Source of the DNA: an uncultured Bacteroidia bacterium
GTDB taxonomy: Bacteria > Bacteroidota > Bacteroidia > Bacteroidales > F082
Direction of reading: 5' to 3'
Length of the DNA: 64,000 bases
NCBI GenBank assembly: GCA_902771635.1
Contig: CACXXW010000006.1
Location: 1-64,000, forward strand
Below the pieces are notes generated by a model. That model saw only the letters and a list, made by a program, of their open reading frames with translations, did no database searches and was not told where the DNA came from. The translations under genes were made by a program, and so were the position numbers. Of the stretch, positions 25,734 to 34,085 are shown piece by piece; position 1 is the first letter of the stretch, and every line of letters begins with the position of its first letter.

Positions 25734-26501
25734 TCACAGTTGAAACAAGTCTTTCACATTTGCCGTTGTGGTAGCGGCAAAGTCTTCCAAAGGCATTTCA
25801 AGAATCTCTGCAATACGTTTCGCTGTGTGAACAAGAAACGAAGGTTCGTTGCGTTTGCCGCGACAGGGAACGGGCGCCAAATAAGGCGCATCAGTTTCCA
25901 AAACGATTCTATCCAATGGCATATTGGACAGATACTCCTTTACGCCACAGTTTTTGTAAGTGGTCACGCCACCCAAGCCAAGATGGAAACCCAGCTCAAA
26001 GTAGACTTTGGCTTCCTCTTCAGTTCCCGTGAAGCAATGCATAATTCCACGCAATCCTCCGTCTTGTTTCTTTTCTAGGATCTTCACCATCTTGTCAAAG
26101 GCATTGCGACAATGGATGGAAAGCGGCAAATGGAGCTGCTTGGCCCATTCCAATTGAGTCTTAAAAGCATCTAATTGTTCCTTCTCGTAAGACGCGTCCC
26201 AATAGAAATCGAGGCCGACCTCCCCTACTCCGACATAAAGGCCATGCTCCAGTTCCTTTTCCATTTGGGTAAGCACTTCCTTATAGTCCTCCTTTACTTC
26301 CTCGGGTTGCAGGCCCATCATCACTCGGGTACAATCGGGGTATTGCTCGTGCAAATCAAGCATAGGAATGATGGTCGAGGCATCCACATTGGGCAGGAGC
26401 ATCATCCTCACGCCCGCGTCAAGGGCGCGTTGTATAGCCTCTTTTCGGTCAAGGCTGAATTGGTGGTCGTAAATATGGGTGTGGGTATCTATCAAATACA
26501 T
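25734..26501 (-). CDS. TatD family metal-dependent hydrolase/DNase
   Basis: Amidohydrolase-fold nuclease of 255 residues. Metal ligands visible: LIDTHTHIYD at the start, YVGVGEVGLDFYWD (Glu), LPLSIHCRNAFD (His), IMHCFTG (His) and VLETDAPYLAP (Asp). TatD proteins act as 3'-5' DNA/RNA exonucleases in repair or RNA turnover. Its stop is near the family D repeat; the hflX start lies upstream on the same strand after a gap of only 71 bp. Confidence 0.9.
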   Translation of the reverse strand: MYLIDTHTHIYDHQFSLDRKEAIQRALDAGVRMMLLPNVDASTIIPMLDLHEQYPDCTRVMMGLQPEEVKEDYKEVLTQMEKELEHGLYVGVGEVGLDFYWDASYEKEQLDAFKTQLEWAKQLHLPLSIHCRNAFDKMVKILEKKQDGGLRGIMHCFTGTEEEAKVYFELGFHLGLGGVTTYKNCGVKEYLSNMPLDRIVLETDAPYLAPVPCRGKRNEPSFLVHTAKRIAEILEMPLEDFAATTTANVKDLFQL

Positions 26502-26572
26502 ATTCTTTCCTTATTTCGCATTGCAAATGCTGATATTCAAAGCTTTCGGATTGCAAATCCGAAAGAGCCTCA

Positions 26573-27766
26573 TCAATACAAGAAATTGTCATAAGGATAT
26601 CGAATCGCGTGCATATCACGGATTTCCTTATAAAGCAAATCCCTGAATTCCTGATAGTTGTCGCGGTTCTTGGCGGAGATAAAGATGCAGTTTTCGTTCA
26701 TCTTTGCCATCCAGGTTTTTTTCAGATCCTCGTAAGAGACATTGCGCTTGGTGGGTGGTGTCAGGTCGTCGGGGTCTTTCTCCTCCCAAGTGTAGGCGTC
26801 GGTCTTGTTGAAAACCACGATGGTTTTCTTGTCGGCGCAGCCCAACTCGGCCAAGGTCTGGTTGACGACCTCCATCTGTGCCTCAAAGTCGGGATGCGAT
26901 ATGTCGACCACATGCAACAGGATGTCCGACTCACGCACCTCATCCAAAGTCGACTTAAACGATTCCACCAAATGATGCGGCAACTTACGGATAAATCCTA
27001 CAGTGTCAGACAAAAGGAACGGAAGATTATCCACAACTACCTTACGCACCGTGGTATCAAGCGTAGCGAAGAGTTTGTTCTCCGTGTAGACCTCCGACTT
27101 ACTCAACAGGTTCATGATGGTCGACTTGCCCACATTGGTATAGCCCACCAAGGCCACACGCACCAACTTGCCGCGATTCTTGCGCTGCACGGTCTTCTGC
27201 TTGTCGATATCCTTCAGTTTCTCCTTCAGTAAGGCGATGCGTTCCAAGATCAAGCGGCGGTCGGTCTCAATCTGTGTCTCACCAGGACCACGCATACCGA
27301 TACCACCCCGCTGGCGCTCCAAGTGCGTCCACATACGGGTCAGGCGAGGCAGAAGATATTGGTATTGCGCCAGTTCCACTTGCGCCTTGGCATGTGCCGT
27401 ATGTGCATTGGAGGCGAAGATGTCCAAGATAAGGCTGGTACGGTCGAGAACACGACACTCCAGTGCCTGTTCCATGTTACGGGCTTGCGTAGCACTGAGC
27501 TCATCATCGATGACGGCAATCTCTATGTTCTCCGCTTTGATGTATTGGTGAATCTCCTCTAGCTTGCCCGAACCGAGATAAGTCACGCTGCTCGGTCTGT
27601 CCAAAGGCTGCACAAAACGAGCCACTGGGATGCCACCTGCCGTCTCCAACAGGAAGGCCAGCTCATCGAGGTATTCCTCTGTACGCTCACGACCTTGTTG
27701 CTTACTGGCAACGGCAATAAGCACCGCCCTTTCGGGAATTTTTTCGTATGTGATAAAATCACCCAT
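26573..27766 (-). CDS. hflX: GTPase HflX
   Basis: Ribosome-associated GTPase that splits stalled or hibernating ribosomes. 397 residues: an N-terminal glycine-rich HflX domain (RAVLIAVASKQQGRERTEEYLDELAFLLETAGG... ELSATQARNMEQALECRVLDRTSLILDIFA), a helical linker (RGGIGMRGPGETQIETDRR), then the G domain with GYTNVGKST (P-loop), DTVGFIRKLP and FNKTDAY. ATG 27766 is preferred: a longer frame to 27817 begins inside the family A palindrome. It lies downstream of trpS, separated by that palindrome. Confidence 0.94.
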   Translation of the reverse strand: MGDFITYEKIPERAVLIAVASKQQGRERTEEYLDELAFLLETAGGIPVARFVQPLDRPSSVTYLGSGKLEEIHQYIKAENIEIAVIDDELSATQARNMEQALECRVLDRTSLILDIFASNAHTAHAKAQVELAQYQYLLPRLTRMWTHLERQRGGIGMRGPGETQIETDRRLILERIALLKEKLKDIDKQKTVQRKNRGKLVRVALVGYTNVGKSTIMNLLSKSEVYTENKLFATLDTTVRKVVVDNLPFLLSDTVGFIRKLPHHLVESFKSTLDEVRESDILLHVVDISHPDFEAQMEVVNQTLAELGCADKKTIVVFNKTDAYTWEEKDPDDLTPPTKRNVSYEDLKKTWMAKMNENCIFISAKNRDNYQEFRDLLYKEIRDMHAIRYPYDNFLY

Positions 27767-27783
27767 TGTATTGTGTTGTGTTG

Positions 27784-27811
27784 GTAGAGACGCGATTAAT
27801 CGCGTCTCTAC
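27784..27811. repeat. Perfect 28-bp palindrome, family A
   Basis: GTAGAGACG-CGATTAATCG-CGTCTCTAC, between trpS (stop 27817) and hflX (start 27766). Confidence 0.9.
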
Positions 27812-27816
27812 AAGCA

Positions 27817-28812
27817 TTAATACGTTCTAAATCCGATAATCTTCCTCACCTCGTTCAAGGTCTTCGCTGCGCTTTCGCGGGCCTTCTCTGCGCCCATACG
27901 GGCAATGCGGTCGAGGCGTTCGGTATCTGATGAGAACTCGATGATGCGCTCACGGATGGGAGCGACCGTCTTTTCGAGGTCTTCTGCAAGTTGTTTCTTC
28001 ATGTCGCCGTAGCGGATGGAGCAGTCGTTCCATTTCTCATCGAAGTACTTCACCGTCTCTGGTTCACTAACGATGTTCATCATCGTGAAGAGGTTTTGGA
28101 TGACCTCGGGCTTGGGACTGTTAGGCTCGGTCGGGCCGCTATCAGTGACGGCGCGCATCACCTTCTTACGCATGGTCTTTTCGTCCTCGAAGAGGTAGAT
28201 GCAGTTGCCGTCGCTCTTGCCCATCTTGCCGCTACCGTCCAATCCCGGCACCTTGATGGCATCGCCACCGAAGTAGTAGTTCTGGGGTTCGGGGAAGAAT
28301 TCCACCTGATAGATATTGTTGAAGCGGCGGGCGCACTTGCGAGCCATCTCCATATTCTGCTCCTGGTCCTTGCCAACAGGTACCCATTTGGCGCGATGTT
28401 GAAGGATGTCAGCAGCCATCAAAGTCGGATAAGTGAACAAGCCGGCATTGACGTTGTCAGGCTGTTGACGGGCCTTCTCCTTGAAGGTGGTCACGCGACC
28501 CAATTCACCGATGTAGGCGTTCATGTTGAAGTAGAGATACAACTCGATGGTCTCCGGCACATCACTTTGGATGTAGATGGTGGCCTTTTCAGGGTCGATG
28601 CCACAGGCAAGGTATTCAGCCAAAATCGTGCGGGCCGAACGCTGTATGTTTTCCGGCTTAGGGTGCGTTGTCAACGAATGCCAGTCGGCGATGAAGAAGT
28701 AGCAGTTGTAGTCTTCCTGCATCTTCACGAAGCTACGCACGGCACCATAGTAATTGCCGAGGTGAAGGTTTCCGGTGGGGCGAATGCCGCTTAAAACGAT
28801 GTCTTTTGCCAT
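27817..28812 (-). CDS. trpS: Tryptophan--tRNA ligase
   Basis: Class I aminoacyl-tRNA synthetase charging tRNA-Trp, 331 residues, normal length. HIGH-type motif PTGNLHLGNYYGAV near residue 11, YFFIADWHSLTT, MAADILQHRAKWVPVGKDQEQN, and the KMSKS-type KMGKSDGN. ATG 28812 is chosen because MAKDIVLSGIRPTG is the family start; the upstream open frame to 28893 runs into a terminator hairpin. Confidence 0.96.
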   Translation of the reverse strand: MAKDIVLSGIRPTGNLHLGNYYGAVRSFVKMQEDYNCYFFIADWHSLTTHPKPENIQRSARTILAEYLACGIDPEKATIYIQSDVPETIELYLYFNMNAYIGELGRVTTFKEKARQQPDNVNAGLFTYPTLMAADILQHRAKWVPVGKDQEQNMEMARKCARRFNNIYQVEFFPEPQNYYFGGDAIKVPGLDGSGKMGKSDGNCIYLFEDEKTMRKKVMRAVTDSGPTEPNSPKPEVIQNLFTMMNIVSEPETVKYFDEKWNDCSIRYGDMKKQLAEDLEKTVAPIRERIIEFSSDTERLDRIARMGAEKARESAAKTLNEVRKIIGFRTY

Positions 28813-28860
28813 AATTGATTCAATTTGGGTGCAAAAGTAATAAAAAAACTGACAACATAG

Positions 28861-28892
28861 GAAAGCCCACCTCATTGCAAAGTGGGCTTTCA
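28861..28892. terminator. Hairpin between the M14 and trpS genes
   Basis: GAAAGCCCAC - CTCATTGCAAA - GTGGGCTTTC, 23 bp past the M14 stop on the minus strand. The T-tract is short. Confidence 0.6.
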
Positions 28893-28914
28893 TGATTAAA
28901 TCTCAAAACTGCAT

Positions 28915-30588
28915 TTACCGCACCACAAATTTCCGCGTCACGTCGTCTACGGTAATGAAATACATACCTTGAGGCAACGATGAAACATCAATCTGTTGGG
29001 TTTCATCCGTGATTTGGCCTGTCAACAGGGTTTGGCCCATAAGGTTGCTGATGCGGTAGGTCAGGGTCGGTAGAGACGTTGCGCGCAACGTCTGTACAGA
29101 CAAGATACCGTCGGTCGGATTAGGAAATATCGTTAAGATCCCAAAGCCTATCGAAGGGTCGTCCTCCTCAACCCAATACCCTTCCGGTACCAATTGCACA
29201 TCCTGCACCAAGGTCTCCCAGTCTGCCACCGTCAAGGTGAGGGTCTTAGAGTAATAGCCCTCGCAAGAATATGTCACCTCGTAGGTGCCGCCCTTGATGG
29301 GACGATGGTAGTCGCCAACAGGCAAATGACTGCTGACAGCAGAACCATGATGATCATGGGTGAGAATGGTGACCTCTGCCTCCAAAGGCGCACCAGTGAC
29401 CGAATCCGTTACCCTACCGTGAATCCCATAAAGGCATTGCTCCAAGTAACGCAACATGCTCTCATGGTTATAGGTCCAATACATGGGCATCGTCGACGGA
29501 TTTGGGGTATAGGGGATGGAGCACTCGATGGTCACCTCGCGACATTGCTGGTAATAGTTCATGTAATCCTGGCGGCTGCCATAGATAGGATACCACACAT
29601 AACCATTGACAATGCCGTTGTCGAAACCGTTCATATACATGGTATCGTGTTCATGAGTCAAGTCGGCATATTCGTGACACACCAATTGCCACCATTCGTC
29701 ATCGGGATGCAGGGGCTGGTAGGTGTCCCAAGGATAATTCATCACCTCTGAACCGCCATGATAGTTTGCCGCCATAGTAAAGTGATATTGCTCGGCAAGT
29801 TCCATCATCATCATGGTCTCGGGCTGGTATTCCTTGTCATCGGGATGGGGGCCATTGTCGAAGTCGGGATAGTTACGGTTCAGGTCCACGTTGTTGGCGT
29901 TGTTGCGTCGAGCACCATAGACAGTACTGTCGCCCCCGTGATACGTGCCGTCGGGGTTGGTGCAGGGCGAGATGAAAATGTCGAGCTGGTCGATCAAATT
30001 CAGGAGCCTAGGATCATCACTGGTGCAAAGCTCATCGATGAGGCGGAGCATGAGCATCATGCCTGTCAACTCATCTCCGTGCATGGTGGAGGTATAAAGG
30101 AACTTGGGCTTGCCGTCAGGATCTCCGTTGTTGAAGCGGCAAAACATGAGCTTGCGTCCGCTCGCCAATGTGCCCAAATCGAAGTATGAGCATCTTTCAG
30201 GAAAATCCTCGGCGTATTGCTTCATCATGTCCTGGTAGGCCTCATAGGTAGGATAGGCATCCCAATCGTAGGCCTCGCGGTTCGTGCCGTCCCACATGGC
30301 GTAATGTTCTTGCATGGAAGGCGGCATGAGCAGCGTAGGCTGATAGCCCATGGCAAGGAGTTGGTGGTACTGCTCTTCGTTGGCATAACAAATCAGACGG
30401 TTGCCTTCCAGTTTGTCGACGGAACAAAGGAGGGTGAGTCGCTTGGCCTCTTCATGTTGTTGTAAAGGTAGGGAGAAGAAATATTCCCCTCGTGTGGCCA
30501 TCAAGGCTTCGAGGTCGGTTTGGGCCATGGTCATTTTCCCGGCCAACAGTAGGAACGCAAAGATGGCAAATAGCCGTAGGTTTTTCAT
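28915..30588 (-). CDS. Secreted M14 zinc carboxypeptidase with T9SS sorting domain
   Basis: Exported carboxypeptidase, 557 residues, signal peptide to about residue 22 (LLAGKMTMAQ). The M14 domain (about 120-380) carries the zinc motif HGDELTG, the substrate-binding NADPDGT-like NPDGTYHGG, RRNNANNVDLNRNYPD, and YHGGSEVMNYPWDT. A carboxypeptidase-regulatory-like Ig domain follows (GIHGRVTDSVTGAPLEAEVTI...). The last ~75 residues are a T9SS type A sorting domain (IFPNPTDGIL...LPQGMYFITVDDVTRKFVVR), which contains the 28-bp palindrome as VQTLRATSL. Last gene of the secreted-protein array; a surface or secreted protease. Confidence 0.93.
   Translation of the reverse strand: MKNLRLFAIFAFLLLAGKMTMAQTDLEALMATRGEYFFSLPLQQHEEAKRLTLLCSVDKLEGNRLICYANEEQYHQLLAMGYQPTLLMPPSMQEHYAMWDGTNREAYDWDAYPTYEAYQDMMKQYAEDFPERCSYFDLGTLASGRKLMFCRFNNGDPDGKPKFLYTSTMHGDELTGMMLMLRLIDELCTSDDPRLLNLIDQLDIFISPCTNPDGTYHGGDSTVYGARRNNANNVDLNRNYPDFDNGPHPDDKEYQPETMMMMELAEQYHFTMAANYHGGSEVMNYPWDTYQPLHPDDEWWQLVCHEYADLTHEHDTMYMNGFDNGIVNGYVWYPIYGSRQDYMNYYQQCREVTIECSIPYTPNPSTMPMYWTYNHESMLRYLEQCLYGIHGRVTDSVTGAPLEAEVTILTHDHHGSAVSSHLPVGDYHRPIKGGTYEVTYSCEGYYSKTLTLTVADWETLVQDVQLVPEGYWVEEDDPSIGFGILTIFPNPTDGILSVQTLRATSLPTLTYRISNLMGQTLLTGQITDETQQIDVSSLPQGMYFITVDDVTRKFVVR
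29070..29097. repeat. 28-bp palindrome inside an M14 sorting domain, family A
   Basis: GTAGAGACG-TTGCGCGCAA-CGTCTGTAC (one arm mismatch), coding for VQTLRATSL on the minus strand. Confidence 0.85.
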
Positions 30589-30634
30589 AGATTTTTTTAG
30601 GTTAAAATGATGTTCCTATTATTCGTTTCGGTTT

Positions 30635-30703
30635 GTAGGGCTGTCGTACCACGGCAGCCGCAGGTGATTCGACACTGCGGCTGCCACGGTGTGACAGCCC
30701 TAC
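30635..30703. repeat. 69-bp imperfect palindrome GTAGGGCTGTCG, family C copy 1
   Basis: GTAGGGCTGTCGTACCACGG and CCACGGTGTGACAGCCCTAC arms around a diverged centre; ends 11 bp before the stop of the sorting-domain frame at 30714. Confidence 0.85.
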
Positions 30704-30868
30704 AAGACCCTGATTAACGCACCACAAATTTCTGCGTCTCGCCTGCAAAGGTAATGAAATACATGCCTTGCGGCAATGTTGAAACGTCAATCTGTTGGGT
30801 TTCAGCCGTGATTTTACCTGTCAATAGGGTTTGGCCCATCACATTGGTGATACGATACGTTTGGGCAT

Positions 30869-30896
30869 GTAGAGACGTTGCGCGCAACGTCTGTAC
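30869..30896. repeat. 28-bp palindrome inside a sorting domain, family A
   Basis: GTAGAGACG-TTGCGCGCAA-CGTCTGTAC, identical to the copy at 29070 and at the homologous codon position. Confidence 0.85.
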
Positions 30897-30944
30897 AAAC
30901 AAGATGCCGTTTGTAGGATTAGGATAAACCATCAAGGACCCTGC

Positions 30945-30968
30945 GGTTCCTGAGCCTGTCGAAGGGCC
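30945..30968. repeat. GGTTCCTGAGCCTGTCGAAGGGCC repeat, family B
   Basis: Codes for GPSTGSGT in the linker between the module and the sorting domain. Confidence 0.75.
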
Positions 30969-31237
30969 GTCCTCCTCCACACCATGTACCTCCGAATAAA
31001 TCGCATCGCAATCTTCTTCTCCGTATTTGAATACCAATTTGCTATCACTCCAATAGCAACGCATACCTTCCACGCGGATGCCGTCGCCGTTGTCCATCAG
31101 CCTTTCTGGGAAGAAACTGGTGAGGTGGCCGATGCCGCACACAATGTCGCCGCTGAAAAGGTCATTGGGGTCGCTCACACTGAGTATCCTATAGGTTTGG
31201 CTCTTATAGGTTACCATCTGCACAGCATCCACATGCA

Positions 31238-33850
31238 TCATAAGGCTTTCCGTACCCACCTTGATTTCCCATTCATCGCCTTCTTCAGCATCTTGTTCCA
31301 CCAATACAACTTGCCATCGCGTTCATAGACATATTCGTGCGTTATGTCTTGATGCAAATCCTTGTCGTAAAGCGTGTTGATTTTCACAAGGATATGCGCT
31401 GTGTCATTGTTGATTATGGTGTCGCCGGCTTGATACATGTATTGGTAAGTAATGCTACCGTTCTCATTTTGGATTTCGTAATACCATTCGTTTCGGATAA
31501 TATCCTCGATAAAGTTTTGGAACTCACTCCAATACGGTGCATTTTGATAAGCCTCTTTGCTGCCAACCGGCACATGGATGGGAATGTTGGGATCGTAGAA
31601 ATAAACGGCGCCATAACCTGCGAAAGTGTATTGGTCAAGCTGCGGCGGATTCGGGTTGTAGGAATAGATTTCGGTGAAACGAGTGTTTCTGAAAACGTGG
31701 TTCTCAATATTGGTGACCGATGCCGGGATTTTCAAAACACCTGTGAAATTCACGCAGTCTGAAAAGGCTGCACCGTAGAGATGGGTGACGCCATTCCCCA
31801 TGTCGAGGTCGGAGAATAGGCAATGGTCAAACGCCATATTATGGATGGAAGTCACCGAGTTGGGGATAACCAACGTTCCCGTAAAGGCGGATTCAGAGAA
31901 AACGGCATGATTGATGGTGCTCAACGACTCGGAGATTCTAAGTTCACCAGTGAAGTTGGGGCAATACTCAAAAGCCCTTGTCCCTATATATGTCACTGAA
32001 TTAGGGATGATCAGCGAACCAGAAAATTCGCTGTTGGCAAAAGCAAAAGCACCAATTGTGGTTAGCGAATCGGGAAGAGTGAGTGTGCCGGAGAAATGGC
32101 TATACTGGAAAGCGTAGTCGCCGATGGTCAAAACAGAGTTGGGGATCACAAGATCGCCACCGTCGCCGCAACCATAAAAAGCATTCTCGCCGATAGCCAC
32201 AATATAGTCGGGGATGACGGTGGTTTTGCATCCCACAAACAGTGTGCTGTCGTCTCTGGTAATGATGGCATTGTTTTCGGAATAGAAACGCGGGTTGTTT
32301 TCGTCAACCGTGATGGTCTCCATTGAGGGCTCCAGAGTAAACACGCTCGCATAAACAGTCGTGAGGGAAGCAGGGATATATAGCGAAGTCAAAGAGGAGC
32401 AATCGCTAAAGGCCTCGTGAAAGATTGTCGTTATGGTATTGGGAAGGGTTATTGAGGCAATGCCGCTACAGGATTGGAAGGCTCTGTGCCAGATGGTGGT
32501 GACGCCTTCCTGCAATTCGACGGCTTGCAATCCCGTGCAAGCGTAAAAAGAATGATCGCCAACATCGGTGATGCTGCCTGGTATGACCAGCGTTCCCGTC
32601 AAGCCGTCACATTCAAAAAAGGCACAATCGTCAATAGCAGTCACGGTGTAGGTCTCCCCTTCGTAAATTACCGTTGAGGGCAAAGTCATGCTGCCTTGAG
32701 GCTTTTCGTAACCTTCCCAAAAGTTACTCTCCCAAGGGTTTTCCGGCTCATGGGGAAAAGTGACTTTTACGGTCTTTTGTTCCTCGTCGGTGATGATGTA
32801 ATAAAGTGTCTGGCCTGTTTCGCATACGGCCGAGAAATCGAAGCGCTCCGTGGTGGGGGCTGGGTTAACGATCTCATCCGCATTGGCATAGCTCTTGTAA
32901 TTTTGGTCGACACCAATATAATACAGGTGGTTGTCGAATCCTTTGATGAGCCATTTCATAGGCACACAACACCCTGGAAGCGGCCGCACCCCATACATCC
33001 TTTCCCCTATTTCGGTAAAATGCTCGCCATGATCAAGAGAATAAGACAAACCTTCGGTATAATCATCATCGTTATAGTTTATTGTATAGATGATTCCGTT
33101 ATCAGAAATGCTAATGTAATTTGCCGCCAGCGCATAAAAACCAGGAATATACTCAAATCCAGAAAAATCATTGCCATAGCCTGCACAGACCACATTACCA
33201 TCTGGGTCGAACTCCATATCCCGAATTCCCAGCCCTTCAAATGCAACAAGTTCCCAGTTTTGCATATCTGAAAGGGTTGAGTGGTATAGGCCATTGCCAT
33301 AATAATACAAGCCGACATAAACATCACCGTTTTCGTTGGCCAAAATATCACTGATGCTATAATCCTCAAAGGAAGTGAAAGTGTCGTTCACGCCCCATGT
33401 AGTACCGCCATCGGTGGTCCAAAAAACGCTTCCATATTCTGTTGAGCCTACTATGATGTGGTTGTTTAAGGCGTATAAATTCCAAGCCTTATCTCCAGCA
33501 CTCAAAGGGATGTCTGAGGTATACTGCCAAGTGTCGCCGTAGTTGTCAGAATACCATACCTTAAACGGATTGTCTTCGAAAACGAAAATTCTTCCTTCCG
33601 GGCTTACACCAAAACAGTATTCATTGAAATAATAGTCGTTGCCTGTTTCGTATCCCAAGACGATTTGGTAGGTTTCGCCTTCGTCTTGAGAGCGGCCTAT
33701 CCCGCTGTAACCGCAATTGAAATAAAGGCTTCCGTCGGGAGCGGCGCCTAAAAAAGCGGCTGATACATCGATGGGTTTCCAAATGTTTTGCGCCATGCCT
33801 CCAAGCGCGAAGGCGAGCGAAATCGCTAATGTAAATACTAATCTTTTCAT
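31238..33850 (-). CDS. Secreted propeller/BspA-type leucine-rich-repeat protein, truncated by frameshift
   Basis: Signal peptide (MKRLVFTLAISLAFALGGMAQ), then a BNR/Asp-box propeller to about residue 330 with the repeats RSQDEGETY, YSDNYGDTW and WTTDGGTTW. About 350 residues of BspA-type LRR_5 repeats follow (LVIPNSVTSIHNMAFDHC-like units). The start of the shared C-terminal module (WYYEIQNENGSITYQYMYQAGDTIINNDTAH...) comes last. After WWNK a 34-nt deletion shifts the frame, giving a 12-residue missense tail and loss of the T9SS sorting domain. BspA LRRs bind host proteins or other bacteria in oral relatives; adhesion is a plausible role. ATG 33850 begins the signal peptide. Confidence 0.85.
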   Translation of the reverse strand: MKRLVFTLAISLAFALGGMAQNIWKPIDVSAAFLGAAPDGSLYFNCGYSGIGRSQDEGETYQIVLGYETGNDYYFNEYCFGVSPEGRIFVFEDNPFKVWYSDNYGDTWQYTSDIPLSAGDKAWNLYALNNHIIVGSTEYGSVFWTTDGGTTWGVNDTFTSFEDYSISDILANENGDVYVGLYYYGNGLYHSTLSDMQNWELVAFEGLGIRDMEFDPDGNVVCAGYGNDFSGFEYIPGFYALAANYISISDNGIIYTINYNDDDYTEGLSYSLDHGEHFTEIGERMYGVRPLPGCCVPMKWLIKGFDNHLYYIGVDQNYKSYANADEIVNPAPTTERFDFSAVCETGQTLYYIITDEEQKTVKVTFPHEPENPWESNFWEGYEKPQGSMTLPSTVIYEGETYTVTAIDDCAFFECDGLTGTLVIPGSITDVGDHSFYACTGLQAVELQEGVTTIWHRAFQSCSGIASITLPNTITTIFHEAFSDCSSLTSLYIPASLTTVYASVFTLEPSMETITVDENNPRFYSENNAIITRDDSTLFVGCKTTVIPDYIVAIGENAFYGCGDGGDLVIPNSVLTIGDYAFQYSHFSGTLTLPDSLTTIGAFAFANSEFSGSLIIPNSVTYIGTRAFEYCPNFTGELRISESLSTINHAVFSESAFTGTLVIPNSVTSIHNMAFDHCLFSDLDMGNGVTHLYGAAFSDCVNFTGVLKIPASVTNIENHVFRNTRFTEIYSYNPNPPQLDQYTFAGYGAVYFYDPNIPIHVPVGSKEAYQNAPYWSEFQNFIEDIIRNEWYYEIQNENGSITYQYMYQAGDTIINNDTAHILVKINTLYDKDLHQDITHEYVYERDGKLYWWNKMLKKAMNGKSRWVRKAL

Positions 33851-33893
33851 GGTTGTATGTTTTTGATTGTTATCCATTTATTTGATTCGGTTT

Positions 33894-33962
33894 GTAGGGC
33901 TGTCGTACCACGGCAGCCACTGTGCCGTTTCAGGTGCGGCTGCCACGGTGTGACAGCCCTAC
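33894..33962. repeat. 69-bp imperfect palindrome, family C copy 2
   Basis: Same arms as copy 1 with a different centre; it ends 11 bp before the ancestral stop codon at 33973. Confidence 0.85.
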
Positions 33963-33972
33963 AAGACCACGA

Positions 33973-34085
33973 TTAACGCACCACAAATTTACGCGTCTCG
34001 CCCGCAAAGGTAATGAAATACATGCCTTGAGGCAATGATGAAACATCTATCTGTTGGTTATCAGCGTTGATGTTGATAGATCATG
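33973..34085 (-). pseudogene. Detached remnant of a T9SS sorting domain
   Basis: In a frame different from the gene upstream, this reads INADNQQIDVSSLPQGMYFITFAGETRKFVVR, nearly identical to the end of the protein at 36889-39849. The upstream frame stops as IYQHQR at 34061. Compared with that paralogue, 59 nt are missing at the join. Confidence 0.75.

Larger units (their letters stand above)
30714..31304 (-). pseudogene. Out-of-frame 3' part of the LRR/propeller protein: module plus T9SS sorting domain
   Basis: From about 31290 this frame carries GDEWEIKVGTES, the rest of the shared C-terminal module (GDIVCGIGHLTSFFPERLMDNGDGI) and a complete T9SS type A sorting domain ending LPQGMYFITFAGETQKFVVR. 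It is the continuation of the gene at 31238-33850, shifted by a 34-nt deletion relative to the paralogue at 34061-36766. GPSTGSGT (family B repeat) and VQTLRATSL (family A palindrome) are both in it. Unless the deletion is an error or frameshifting occurs, it is not translated with its N-terminal partner. Confidence 0.75.

Noticed and set aside
27767..27817. Longer HflX N-terminus
   Set aside because: Those codons come from the palindromic repeat (VETRLIASL) and the family start is at ATG 27766.
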